Below, piece after piece: positions 6,316-14,428 of a stretch of DNA of 14,680 bases. Origin of the DNA: Candidatus Brocadia sp. (lineage in GTDB: Bacteria > Planctomycetota > Brocadiia > Brocadiales > Brocadiaceae). The translations under genes were made by a program, and so were the position numbers. Below the pieces are notes generated by a model, which was not told the DNA's origin, did no database searches, and saw only the letters and a list, made by a program, of their open reading frames with translations. Numbering within the stretch: position 1 is the stretch's first letter; every line of letters begins with the position of its first letter. The stretch lies in the NCBI GenBank assembly GCA_030837935.1, contig JAUQXU010000344.1, positions 1 to 14,680 on the forward strand, in the 5' to 3' direction.

Positions 6316-7230
6316 ATGGCAGAAAATAATACTAAAAAAACTCTACAAATTGTAGATATCGATGCCTATGCACCGCCACAAATTGCCTGTCGCATTGACA
6401 AGGTCGCGATGGTAAAGGCAAAATTAAGCTTTGCACAGACCTTCATACTCGGTATTCTGGCCGGTGTCTATATTGGTATTGGTGCACAATTCGCCACGTT
6501 AGTAACATGTGACTCTACCCTGCATTATGGACTTACCTCTCTTATTGGAGGTATTGCATTCTCTCTGGGACTTATGTTGGTTGTCATTGGCGGTGCGGAA
6601 CTTTTCACAGGAAATTGCCTTATTATTATGGGTTATGTTAGCAAGAGAATTACCACCCGTGAAATGTTCAATAACTGGACTATCTCCTTTATGGGTAACT
6701 TTGTAGGGAGTCTCACCATGGTATGCTGGATGTATAAAACACAACAGTTTGATTTTTTTCACCAGATGGTTGGCGCGAAAGCACTTCTTATCGCCAACAC
6801 AAAGGTCACTCTAACTTTCAAAACCGCCCTTGCACGAGGTGTCCTTTGCAATGCCATGGTATGCCTTGCGGTCTGGTTGTGCTTTAGTGGCAGGAGTGCC
6901 GCAGATAAAATTCTTTCTATTGTGTTTCCTATCGGCGGTTTCGTTGCCAGTGGTTTTGAACACTGTGTTGCAAATATGTATTTTATTCCCATAGGTATCA
7001 TATTACGAAAAAATCCAGAAGTTGTAGCGGCCGCAGAAAGAATGGCAGGGAAAGCACTCGATTTCTCTCAGCTCACCTGGAGAGGGTTTTTTATTAACAA
7101 TCTCTTTCCTGTTACTTTGGGAAATATTGTTGGTGGGGTTATTTTGGTTGGTATAATGTTTTGGTTTGTTTATCTGCGGCCACACATCAGTTTCTCTCTT
7201 AATGTAAAGCAAGACTTTTTTAATAAATAA
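6316..7230 (+). CDS. formate/nitrite transporter (FNT) family channel, copy 2
   Basis: A 304-aa paralogue of the preceding gene with the same six-segment layout. Motifs are GGAELFTGNCLI (92-103), ARGVLCNAMVCLA (173-185) and ASGFEHCVANMYFIPIG (211-227), with the conserved channel histidine at H216. Both copies keep the N-terminal VDIDAYAP-type motif. Copy 2 has an extra C-terminal tail of about 15 residues (HISFSLNVKQDFFNK) after LRP. Tandem FNT copies with this much divergence suggest two channels with different gating or substrate preference, or mixed pentamers. Translation is coupled to copy 1 through the overlapping ribosome site, and a strong terminator lies 33 bases downstream. Confidence 0.92.
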   Translation: MAENNTKKTLQIVDIDAYAPPQIACRIDKVAMVKAKLSFAQTFILGILAGVYIGIGAQFATLVTCDSTLHYGLTSLIGGIAFSLGLMLVVIGGAELFTGNCLIIMGYVSKRITTREMFNNWTISFMGNFVGSLTMVCWMYKTQQFDFFHQMVGAKALLIANTKVTLTFKTALARGVLCNAMVCLAVWLCFSGRSAADKILSIVFPIGGFVASGFEHCVANMYFIPIGIILRKNPEVVAAAERMAGKALDFSQLTWRGFFINNLFPVTLGNIVGGVILVGIMFWFVYLRPHISFSLNVKQDFFNK

Positions 7231-7262
7231 TCAGGCTTTTTTAAAGTCTAATTATTTTCTTG

Positions 7263-7308
7263 AAAAAATCCCAGGATAGATTATCATGTCTGACTCCTGG
7301 GATTTTTT
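7263..7308 (+). terminator. rho-independent terminator after the FNT pair
   Basis: A 14-bp perfect stem pairs 7263-7276 (A6 then TCCCAGGA) with 7295-7308 (TCCTGGGA then T6), with an 18-base loop. The T-run follows the GC part directly. Because an A-run precedes the stem, it can work in both directions. It separates the FNT genes from the membrane protein/lpxB pair. Confidence 0.92.
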
Positions 7309-7391
7309 CTGAAAAGAACACATTTGCCTCTTTTCGATGGATAATGGTTTCTTGCGTTTGATTATTTATTTGAATACGGTTAAGGGGTGAA

Positions 7392-7739
7392 GTGCAACTT
7401 AATGTATTGCTAATTATAGCGTTTGTATCCTTAATCGCTTCTGCAGGCAGTTACTTTTTTGCCAAAATAAGGATATTACCTTTCGCACTCTTCCTGTTTT
7501 ATACGTCTAACACCTTTCTTTCTTCATTACTATTTCACAATCTTCCCATTCTTTTTTGCATAATAGGAATCTTCTTTGTCGCCTTGCCGGTTATTTGTCT
7601 TATCATTTTTGCCCTTGATACACAGTATGCACTATTTTGTACCGATACCTCTTTTATCTTCGTGATAGTTTGGCTATTCATACCCATGTTTTTTTTCATA
7701 AACCTTATTTTTTATCTCTTTAATGTAATCCATGCCTAA
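7392..7739 (+). CDS. small hydrophobic membrane protein, unrecognised
   Basis: A 115-aa, very hydrophobic protein with about four predicted membrane segments (near residues 3-24, 28-48, 51-75 and 87-112) and no recognisable family motif. It starts at GTG 7392, preceded by AAGGGGTG (7382-7389). No ATG lies nearby in frame. Its last eight bases overlap the start of lpxB (ATG 7732), so lpxB is translationally coupled to it. Coupling to lpxB suggests an envelope or lipid-related task, which is a guess from position only. Phe-rich sequence is normal for a membrane protein at this GC. Confidence 0.7.
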   Translation: MQLNVLLIIAFVSLIASAGSYFFAKIRILPFALFLFYTSNTFLSSLLFHNLPILFCIIGIFFVALPVICLIIFALDTQYALFCTDTSFIFVIVWLFIPMFFFINLIFYLFNVIHA

Positions 7740-8871
7740 CGTCTCCAAAGTATTTATCAGTGCAGGCGATTCATCAGGTGATATTCACGGTGCGAACCTT
7801 ATGTCCTGCATGATAAAAAGGGATCCGGGTATAACATTCTACGGCCTTGGAAAAGAAAATATGAAACGGGCAGGCTTGCACTGTCTTCACGATATGTCTG
7901 CCAAGTCCTTAATGTGGCTCCATGTTCTGACAGAGTTAACAACATTCCGGCAGATGAAAAAAGATTGTATCCGCTTCTTTCAACAGGAGAGGCCCAGTGC
8001 TGTTATCTTGATCGATTACTGCGGCTTTAATTTCCACCTGGCCAGGGCGGCTAAAAAACTGAGAATTCCCGTTATCTATTATATTTGCCCACAGCTCTGG
8101 GCACATGGACCATGGCGTGTAAAAAAGATGAAAAAAATGGTAGATAAGCTTATAGTAATTTATCCTTTCGAAAAACCTTTTTATGATGCAGCAGGTATTC
8201 CCGTTACCTACGTGGGGCATCCGTTATTTGATGAAATTTACCAGGAGGGTTTTGATGAAGGGATTGTCTCAGAATTAAAAAAACACGGGGAACCTATCAT
8301 CTCTTTTCTTCCAGGCAGTCGCAAACAGGAAATTGTTCAAATACTTCCGCTGTTGCTGCAATCAGCAGTACGGATACAGCAGACAATCCCTTCTGCAAAA
8401 TTTCTCATCTCCTGCAGTGATGAACAACATTTTGGTCTTATGCAAACTATTACAAAAGAGTCTAAGGTCGATTGTAAGATTATTGTAAGAAACGTCCATG
8501 AATTGATCAAGGCATCAGATCTTTGCCTGGCTGGCGCAGGTACGATTACATTGCAGATTGCTTACTATCTCAAACCGATGATTATTGTTTACAAAATATC
8601 CCCCTTCGCCTATTTTATAGCCAGGCCATTCCTTACTACTCCTTATATTGGCCTGGTGAATACCCTCGCCCACAAGATGATTGTTCCAGAACTTCTCATG
8701 TTCAGAAAAAATTCCACCTGGTTGGCCAATCAGGCATTACAACTGCTTAGTAATAGTCAAAAAAGACAGACCTGTATAAATGAATTGACCGGATTAATTG
8801 ACAAGATTGGAAAGCCCGGGGCATCTGAACACGCAGCGGAGGAGATACTAAGTTTGCTAAAAATTATTTAA
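7732..8871 (+). CDS. lpxB: lipid-A-disaccharide synthase (LpxB, glycosyltransferase family 19)
   Basis: LpxB joins UDP-2,3-diacylglucosamine to lipid X, making the disaccharide backbone of lipid A on the cytoplasmic face of the inner membrane. The 379-aa length is normal. Motifs seen are SAGDSSGDIHGANL (10-23, where most relatives have GExSGD), VILIDYCGFN (91-100), YYICPQLWAHGPWR (116-129), SFLPGSRKQEI (191-201), LAGAGTITLQ (266-275, usually SGTATLE) and LVNTLAHKMIVPELL (308-322). The SGT-to-AGT and LE-to-LQ changes are mild departures in the UDP-sugar/lipid site. There is no own ribosome site; translation depends on the overlapping upstream gene. Its stop shares TTAA with the convergent reductase gene. 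Presence implies a lipid A-type outer membrane, consistent with a Gram-negative planctomycete. Confidence 0.93.
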   Translation: MPNVSKVFISAGDSSGDIHGANLMSCMIKRDPGITFYGLGKENMKRAGLHCLHDMSAKSLMWLHVLTELTTFRQMKKDCIRFFQQERPSAVILIDYCGFNFHLARAAKKLRIPVIYYICPQLWAHGPWRVKKMKKMVDKLIVIYPFEKPFYDAAGIPVTYVGHPLFDEIYQEGFDEGIVSELKKHGEPIISFLPGSRKQEIVQILPLLLQSAVRIQQTIPSAKFLISCSDEQHFGLMQTITKESKVDCKIIVRNVHELIKASDLCLAGAGTITLQIAYYLKPMIIVYKISPFAYFIARPFLTTPYIGLVNTLAHKMIVPELLMFRKNSTWLANQALQLLSNSQKRQTCINELTGLIDKIGKPGASEHAAEEILSLLKII

Positions 8872-9860
8872 CAAGCCGTGGGGATTCTATAAAGGCATTT
8901 GTGAATCTGTTCCGGATGAAAGACCATGTGATCAGGACGGTCATAATGCCAATCTCTCCCATCGGGAACATGATCCTCCAGGTATGGCCACTTGCGAAAA
9001 AGATCAACTCCTAAGGCCTGGACAAGCTTTTGGTTACTCATTGTAACATTTCCTGCCCTTGGCGGCATGGGTCCTGCTTCTTTACGCATACACCCCTTAA
9101 GAAGTTCCGGGATATAGCCGCCCACTTTATTAACGATTTGTCCGATCTGATAAAGGCTGAGATGCCGGTGCGAACCAAGATGGTAAATGCCCTTTATGGT
9201 ATTTCCGAGGGTTAGTTCCATAACCTCATTAAAATCTTCACAATAAAAAGGGGATCTTAATTCGTCAAAGTATAATGTAGCTGGATTATTCTTTTTAAAA
9301 CGCGAGAGTATCCAATCAATGGCCCCGGCATGTCCGTTAACACTAATCCCCATGGGCAGCGAAATACGAAAAATTGCCGCAGATTGATACCTGAGCATAA
9401 CAATTTCTTCGGCTATAGCCATGGTCTTGCCATACATCGTGACGGGCGCCACGGCGTCTCCTTCTGTATATAATCCGTCTGTCTTTCCGGGAAATACCAG
9501 ATCCGTCGAAAGGTGAATCAGTCGCACATCACGGCTTCCTATCATTTCCAGTACATTTAAGACTGATTGCACATTTACGCGGTAGGCAAGTACGGCATTC
9601 ATTTCACAGGATTTCAATGCGCAGGAGCCGGCTCCGTTCAAAACGGACTTGAACCGCTTCAGTTTCATCAACTCCGCAAGTCCTTTGTGATCTTCAATAT
9701 CCAGAGGGATAATACCTTCCCCACGAAGCGGCCAATATCGAACAGGACGGATAGCAGTAACGTGGTTCGGATACTTTGCATGAAAATACTGAAAGGCGCT
9801 ATAACCCGGCACCCCGGTTACACCAGTAATTAAAAGTGGCAAGAAAGATGGCAAAGACAT
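8868..9860 (-). CDS. RmlD-like NAD(P)-dependent short-chain dehydrogenase/reductase, catalytic lysine absent
   Basis: A 330-aa extended-SDR protein of the dTDP-4-dehydrorhamnose reductase superfamily. The nucleotide loop is ITGVTGVPGY (11-20). LIHLSTDLVFPGK (114-126) carries the Ser-Thr-Asp catalytic segment. VTMYGKTMAIAEE (140-152) is the YxxxK site, but Met147 stands where the catalytic lysine belongs (codon ATG at 9422-9420). RmlD itself makes dTDP-L-rhamnose; loss of the lysine makes that activity doubtful. The protein could be a non-catalytic or altered member, like the MAT2B regulatory subunit of the same superfamily. The start is ATG 9860, because AAAGGA lies five bases upstream; the frame from TTG 9881 has no ribosome site. 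GTTAC-N6-GTAAC lies just upstream (9873-9888) and could be an operator. Confidence 0.8.
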   Translation of the reverse strand: MSLPSFLPLLITGVTGVPGYSAFQYFHAKYPNHVTAIRPVRYWPLRGEGIIPLDIEDHKGLAELMKLKRFKSVLNGAGSCALKSCEMNAVLAYRVNVQSVLNVLEMIGSRDVRLIHLSTDLVFPGKTDGLYTEGDAVAPVTMYGKTMAIAEEIVMLRYQSAAIFRISLPMGISVNGHAGAIDWILSRFKKNNPATLYFDELRSPFYCEDFNEVMELTLGNTIKGIYHLGSHRHLSLYQIGQIVNKVGGYIPELLKGCMRKEAGPMPPRAGNVTMSNQKLVQALGVDLFRKWPYLEDHVPDGRDWHYDRPDHMVFHPEQIHKCLYRIPTAC

Positions 9861-9985
9861 CGTGTTCCTTTGGTTACACAAACGTAACGTTTCTATGTTT
9901 CTTTCAAAAAAGAAAGTTAAATAGGGAAAAGGCTATTCCGTACCATACCTGAGGAATTCTGGTTTGTTGGGCTTGAATATGTATA

Positions 9986-11431
9986 TTATTTCAAGGCCCT
10001 TTTTAAAATCTTGCCGGTGGGGCCATGGGGTAACTCTTTGCGGAATTCAAAATATTTAGGCACTTTGTAGTGTGGTAATCGTTGCTCACAATAGTCCCTG
10101 ATTTCCTCTTCTGTACACGTTGCATGCTCATGTAAGGCGACAAATGCCCTGGCTACTTCGCCGCGAACTTTGTCCGTTACTCCAACAACGGCTACTTCAA
10201 AGACCTTTTCATGCCCGCTGATGACCTGTTCAATTTCATTTGGGGATACGTTTTCTCCACTGATAATAATTAATTCTTTTTTCCTTCCTGTAATCCACAG
10301 GAATCCTTCTTCATCGAGTTTGCCATAATCTCCTGTTTTAAGCCACCTGTCTGATGTGATAGTTTCTGCCGTCTCTTTGGGTAGGTTATAATATCCCCTC
10401 ATTATATTTGGCCCTTTCACCCATATCTCGCCCTCTTTGTTTACAGGCTGGCTCAGACCATCATTATTGACAATCTTTACCTCGAGGTTATTCAAGGGTG
10501 GACCAATGCTGCCCGGCTTACATTTTTCGGGAAGATTTACCGAAACAATTGCCGTGGCTTCAGTTAATCCATAACCTTCAATTAAAGGAACCGGAAACAC
10601 CTTGCTGAACGCATCCAGAACGTCACCTGGCAGGGGTTCACCTCCGGATGTGCAGAGCCTCAGCGTGCTCAAGTCGTGTTTTGTTGATTCAGCGGTTCGC
10701 AAAAGTACTCTGTACATGGATGGAATGGCAAACAACGATGTGACTTTATATTTTTCAATCATTTCCAAAACCTTTGGTCCTGAAAACCGCGCAAGGTAAA
10801 TAACCGTTGCACCCACACAGATAGGTAATATCAGGGTCGTAGTTAGTGCGTAGGTGTGAAAAAGCGGAAGGATACCGAGTATTGTATCTTTTTCTGTAAA
10901 ATGGAAGGCATGTATACACCCATCAAGGTTGCTCATGAAATTTTTATGCGTTAATATTACCCCTTTCGGGTTGGCATTTGTGCCCGATGTATACAGTAAT
11001 GCAGCCTGTTCTTCTTCGTCTCCTTGCTTAATATTTCCTTCATTACATGATGCACACGGTTGTCTCTCTTCTGTCAAAAAGGTATTTTTTATTTGATTTC
11101 CAAGCATGTGCGAAAAAAGGTTATTTGTGAAAACGGTATCTATACCTGCATCACGGATCACATAAAGCAATTGTGCCGGTGAGAGCAAGTAATTCAATGG
11201 AACGGGTGTTTTCCCTGCCATAAGGGTTCCGTAAAATGTAATTGCGAATTCTTTCCCGTTGGGGAGGAGTATTCCTGTATTTCTTGCGGTCTCTCCTGAT
11301 AATAAACGACCAGCGCACTTTATAGCTTCCTGGCGGAGATCTTCGTAAGTAATGGCGCCATTGTGGTCTATAACAGCAGTTTTCCGGGCGTACTTTTTGC
11401 AGGTATGTAAAAAGGTTTTAACTAAGGTCAT
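9986..11431 (-). CDS. AMP-forming acyl-CoA synthetase/ligase (ANL superfamily)
   Basis: A 481-aa adenylate-forming enzyme that activates a carboxylic acid with ATP and transfers it to CoA or another thiol. Core motifs in order: A3 loop LLYTSGTNANPKGV (145-158), EGYGLTEA (285-292), TGD (366-368), GRKKELIIISGENVSPNEIE (382-401) and the C-terminal GPTGKILKR (470-478) with catalytic Lys474. The A3 loop has Ala154 where most relatives have Gly, and the enzyme is shorter than typical long-chain ligases (over 500 aa). The substrate cannot be read from sequence; a medium/long-chain fatty acid or a lipid/polyketide precursor is likeliest. It lies 21 bases behind the DksA-like gene in the gyrB unit, with a weak ribosome site. 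A link to special lipids such as ladderanes would be speculation. Confidence 0.88.
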   Translation of the reverse strand: MTLVKTFLHTCKKYARKTAVIDHNGAITYEDLRQEAIKCAGRLLSGETARNTGILLPNGKEFAITFYGTLMAGKTPVPLNYLLSPAQLLYVIRDAGIDTVFTNNLFSHMLGNQIKNTFLTEERQPCASCNEGNIKQGDEEEQAALLYTSGTNANPKGVILTHKNFMSNLDGCIHAFHFTEKDTILGILPLFHTYALTTTLILPICVGATVIYLARFSGPKVLEMIEKYKVTSLFAIPSMYRVLLRTAESTKHDLSTLRLCTSGGEPLPGDVLDAFSKVFPVPLIEGYGLTEATAIVSVNLPEKCKPGSIGPPLNNLEVKIVNNDGLSQPVNKEGEIWVKGPNIMRGYYNLPKETAETITSDRWLKTGDYGKLDEEGFLWITGRKKELIIISGENVSPNEIEQVISGHEKVFEVAVVGVTDKVRGEVARAFVALHEHATCTEEEIRDYCEQRLPHYKVPKYFEFRKELPHGPTGKILKRALK

Positions 11432-11452
11432 TAGTCTGGGATCTTTTTAATT

Positions 11453-11938
11453 TTAGTTTCTGTGGTCATCATATTCGGATTCTATTATTCTCTTTCTCAT
11501 ATGTTTTTTGTCTGCCTCGTCTGCTTCATTATTTTCTGGTCTGTTAACCATGTCTTCCGGTTCGCATCGTGTCTGGGCAGTTTTCTCATCACACACCTTT
11601 TCCTCTTCCGCTTTGCAACTTACGCAAAGCGTAGCAAAAGGAATTGCCTTTAGCCGTGCTTTTTTTATTATTCTGCCGCACTGCTCGCAAACTCCGTAAT
11701 GGCCCGCTTTTATCCTGGCCAAGGCATCTTCTATTTGTTTCAATTCTTTCGCATCTTCTTCCGCAACTGTTATTTCTAACACCTCATTTGAAGAACTGGA
11801 AGCGATCTCTGCAATGTCTGTTAATTTTTCCCTGTAGTTTTCCCGATATTTTTTGAATCTCTCTTCAAATTCCCGCAACAATATATTTTTTCTGCTTAAA
11901 AGCAGATTTTCCATGTACTCTAATTCTTTCTTCTGCAT
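11453..11938 (-). CDS. DksA/TraR-family zinc-finger protein with extended acidic tail
   Basis: A 161-aa protein. A charged coiled-coil hairpin (residues 1-75) is followed by the C4 zinc finger: C84-x2-C87 (YGVCEQCGRII) and C105-x2-C108 (FATLCVSCKA). DksA-type proteins enter the RNA polymerase secondary channel and, with ppGpp, adjust rRNA and stress promoters. At the coiled-coil tip, D41-I-A-E44-I-A46 resembles the DxxDxA motif of DksA with Glu for the second Asp, so polymerase regulation is plausible. About 50 residues after the finger are unusually charged (Glu/Asp-rich, then a KRK-type patch) and absent from E. coli DksA. It starts 30 bases after gyrB and belongs to the same unit. Small general DksA-like regulators are the alternative call. 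Confidence 0.85.
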   Translation of the reverse strand: MQKKELEYMENLLLSRKNILLREFEERFKKYRENYREKLTDIAEIASSSSNEVLEITVAEEDAKELKQIEDALARIKAGHYGVCEQCGRIIKKARLKAIPFATLCVSCKAEEEKVCDEKTAQTRCEPEDMVNRPENNEADEADKKHMRKRIIESEYDDHRN

Positions 11939-11968
11939 GAAATCACAGTGGCTCCCATTTCAAAAAAA

Positions 11969-14428
11969 CTAAATATCCAAATTCCTCACTTCCAGCGCGT
12001 GCTTTTCTATAAACTCTCTTCTCCGCTGAACATCTTTCCCTGCCAGGGTGCTGAAGATTGAGTCTGCCTTCGCCGCATCCTCTACTTTTACTTTTAACAG
12101 TGTTCTGGTGTTCACACTCATCGTGGTCTCTGCTAGTTCTTCTGCATTCATTTCACCTAAACCTTTGTAACGCTGTATTTCTAACCCTTTTCTTCCAATC
12201 TCACGTATTTTTGATAGAACCTCGCTGAGGGACTGAGCAAATATTTCGGTATCTCCGGAGATTAATTTATATCTTGGTTTTTCTTGGTCATGACCGTTGA
12301 AGTACTCGTCTATTGAAAAACCATACTCCTCTATCTCACGTATGATTTTTTCGATCTCTCTGCTCTCGTGATACTCTATAACCTCAAATGCACTCTCTTC
12401 TTTTTCCTGCTTGGCGCCGGCTGCATCCTCTTCTTCCGCTATCTCTAATTCCCTTCCCTCTTCTGCTTGTTTCTCTTTTATATATTTTTCCAGTTCTTCT
12501 TCTGAATAGATATAAAGTACCTCGCCTTTGTAAGATACCTTATATAGGGGAAAGTTCCCGTTCTTTTTGTGCCTTAACCCTAAAAATTTATCCAGCGATA
12601 TCCCTTTTTTCCTTAATATTTTTACATACTCTTCCATTTGTACCAAGAGTTGCAGTAGCTTGCCCAGTTTTGAATTATTCAAACTCTCTTTCTTTGCGGT
12701 GTTAATTTCCATAACCGTCCCATCAACCCCAAGCGTAATGAGTTTCCTTTGTAATTCCCTGTCGTCATAAATATATTCTTGCCTCTTATTTTTTGTTACC
12801 TTATATAAGGGTGGCTGGGCGACGTAAATATGTCCCTTGTCTATCAAATCTATCATCTGCCGGAAAAAAAATGTCAGCAAAAGAGTCCTGATATGTGCTC
12901 CATCAATATCCGCATCTGTCATAATAATGATTTTTGCATACCGTAGATTGCTCACATTGAACTCGTCCGTTCCTATGCCAGTACCAAGGGCAGATATCAA
13001 AGTGCGAATTTCTTCATTACTTAGCATCTTGTCAATGCGCGCCTTCTCTACATTTATAATCACACCTTTTAACGGCAGAATTGCCTGAAATGTACGATCC
13101 CTTCCTTGTTTTGCCGTGCCACCTGCCGAGATACCTTCTACAAGAAACAATTCTGAGGTCTCAAAATCCCGGGAAGAGCAATCTGCTAATTTTCCGGGAA
13201 GATTCGAACTACCAAGAGCTCCCTTTCTCCTTGTCAGGTCTCTGGCCTTTCGTGCAGCTTCCCTTGCCCTGGCTGCATCTATCCCCTTGTTAATAATTGC
13301 CTTTGCCGTTGACGGCGTCTCTTCACAATACGTTCCTAATTGTTCATTTATCACCGCTTCTACCAAACTCTGTACTTCACGGTTGCCAAGCTTCGTTTTT
13401 GTTTGTCCTTCAAACTGAGGATCCGGCAGTTTGATACTTATAACAACGGTGAGTCCTTCTTTATAGTCATCGCCCGTGGGCGCCTTTTCCTCACTGAGAA
13501 GTCCCTTATTTTTTGCATAACCATTGAGAGTTCTTGTAAGGGCAGCCCTGAAACCACTCAGGTGAGTACCACCTTCTACTGTGTTAATATTGTTTGCAAA
13601 GGAATATACATTTTCACTATACCCGTCATTATACTGCATGGCCAATTCTATAATCGTTCCATTACATTCCTTTTCAAAGTATATGATATCCTTGTGGATT
13701 ACCTCTTTTCCTTCATTAAGTTCTTTTATAAATGCCTTTATGCCGCCCTCGTACTGGTACGTCTCATTTTTTTCTGTCTTTTCATCAACCAATGTTATTT
13801 TTATTCCCTTATTCAAAAAGGCATACTCCCTCAGCCTTTTCGCTATCGTCTCAAAGCAAAACGTCGTATCCTCGAATATTTCCCGATCTGGTTTAAAAAC
13901 AACCCTAGTCCCTCTCTTCTTCGTGACTCCCCTAACCTCCACAGGAGACTTCACTTCACCCTTTTCATACCGCTGAAAATACACATGTCCATCTCTCTTA
14001 ACCTCTACCTCCATCCATTCACTCAGTGCGTTTACGACCGATACCCCAACCCCATGCAAACCACCAGATATCTTATAGCTCTTATGCTCAAATTTCCCCC
14101 CCGCATGGAGCACCGTCATAACTACTTCCAGCGCAGACCTGTTTGTCTCCTTATGCAGATCAACAGGAATACCCCTGCCATCATCCACCACCGTAATACT
14201 TCCGTCTATATTCATTTTAACGCTTATATTTTCACAGAAACCAGCCACAGCTTCATCCACACTGTTGCAAACAACTTCCTCCACAAGGTGATGTAGCCCT
14301 TTGGACGTCGTATCACCTATATACATAGCCGGCCTTTTCCTGACAGCCTCAATGCCACCAAGCACCTTTATCGACGTTGAATCATACGCGTCCTGATCTA
14401 GCGCCAAGTTACCTTCTTCTGTCATCAT
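11969..14428 (-). CDS. gyrB: DNA gyrase subunit B
   Basis: The ATPase/TOPRIM subunit of gyrase (A2B2), which introduces negative supercoils. It is full length at 819 aa. The GHKL ATPase domain shows EEVVCNSVDEAVAG (50-63; most relatives have Asp for Cys54), VDDGRGIP (81-88) and SGGLHGVGVSVVNALS (121-136). DPQFEGQTKTKLGN (336-349) holds the ATP-sensing lysine region. The TOPRIM domain has VEGISAGGTAKQGRDR (430-445) and TDADIDGAHIRTL (504-516), with the acidic metal ligands intact. The C-terminal tail carries the gyrase signature QRYKGLGEMN (752-761). A highly charged insert (about 570-720) lies inside the TOPRIM/tail region, as in the insert-containing GyrB group. Ile433 replaces the Asp of EGDSAGG. 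The start overlaps the DUF721 gene by 20 bases; either ATG 14428 or ATG 14425 may be used. Confidence 0.97.
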   Translation of the reverse strand: MMTEEGNLALDQDAYDSTSIKVLGGIEAVRKRPAMYIGDTTSKGLHHLVEEVVCNSVDEAVAGFCENISVKMNIDGSITVVDDGRGIPVDLHKETNRSALEVVMTVLHAGGKFEHKSYKISGGLHGVGVSVVNALSEWMEVEVKRDGHVYFQRYEKGEVKSPVEVRGVTKKRGTRVVFKPDREIFEDTTFCFETIAKRLREYAFLNKGIKITLVDEKTEKNETYQYEGGIKAFIKELNEGKEVIHKDIIYFEKECNGTIIELAMQYNDGYSENVYSFANNINTVEGGTHLSGFRAALTRTLNGYAKNKGLLSEEKAPTGDDYKEGLTVVISIKLPDPQFEGQTKTKLGNREVQSLVEAVINEQLGTYCEETPSTAKAIINKGIDAARAREAARKARDLTRRKGALGSSNLPGKLADCSSRDFETSELFLVEGISAGGTAKQGRDRTFQAILPLKGVIINVEKARIDKMLSNEEIRTLISALGTGIGTDEFNVSNLRYAKIIIMTDADIDGAHIRTLLLTFFFRQMIDLIDKGHIYVAQPPLYKVTKNKRQEYIYDDRELQRKLITLGVDGTVMEINTAKKESLNNSKLGKLLQLLVQMEEYVKILRKKGISLDKFLGLRHKKNGNFPLYKVSYKGEVLYIYSEEELEKYIKEKQAEEGRELEIAEEEDAAGAKQEKEESAFEVIEYHESREIEKIIREIEEYGFSIDEYFNGHDQEKPRYKLISGDTEIFAQSLSEVLSKIREIGRKGLEIQRYKGLGEMNAEELAETTMSVNTRTLLKVKVEDAAKADSIFSTLAGKDVQRRREFIEKHALEVRNLDI

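Noticed and set aside
9873..9888. GTTAC-N6-GTAAC inverted repeat upstream of the RmlD-like gene
   Set aside because: Five-base arms are expected by chance in this much DNA; kept only as a remark under that gene.
9896..9922. Hairpin CTTTC/GAAAG behind the acyl-CoA synthetase gene
   Set aside because: A five-pair AT-rich stem with a T loop is too weak for a terminator.
13340..14296. A 318-codon open frame on the plus strand inside gyrB
   Set aside because: It lies antisense to highly conserved gyrB codons, its composition is odd (Phe/Ser/Leu-rich from reversed Lys/Glu codons), and it has no ribosome site.
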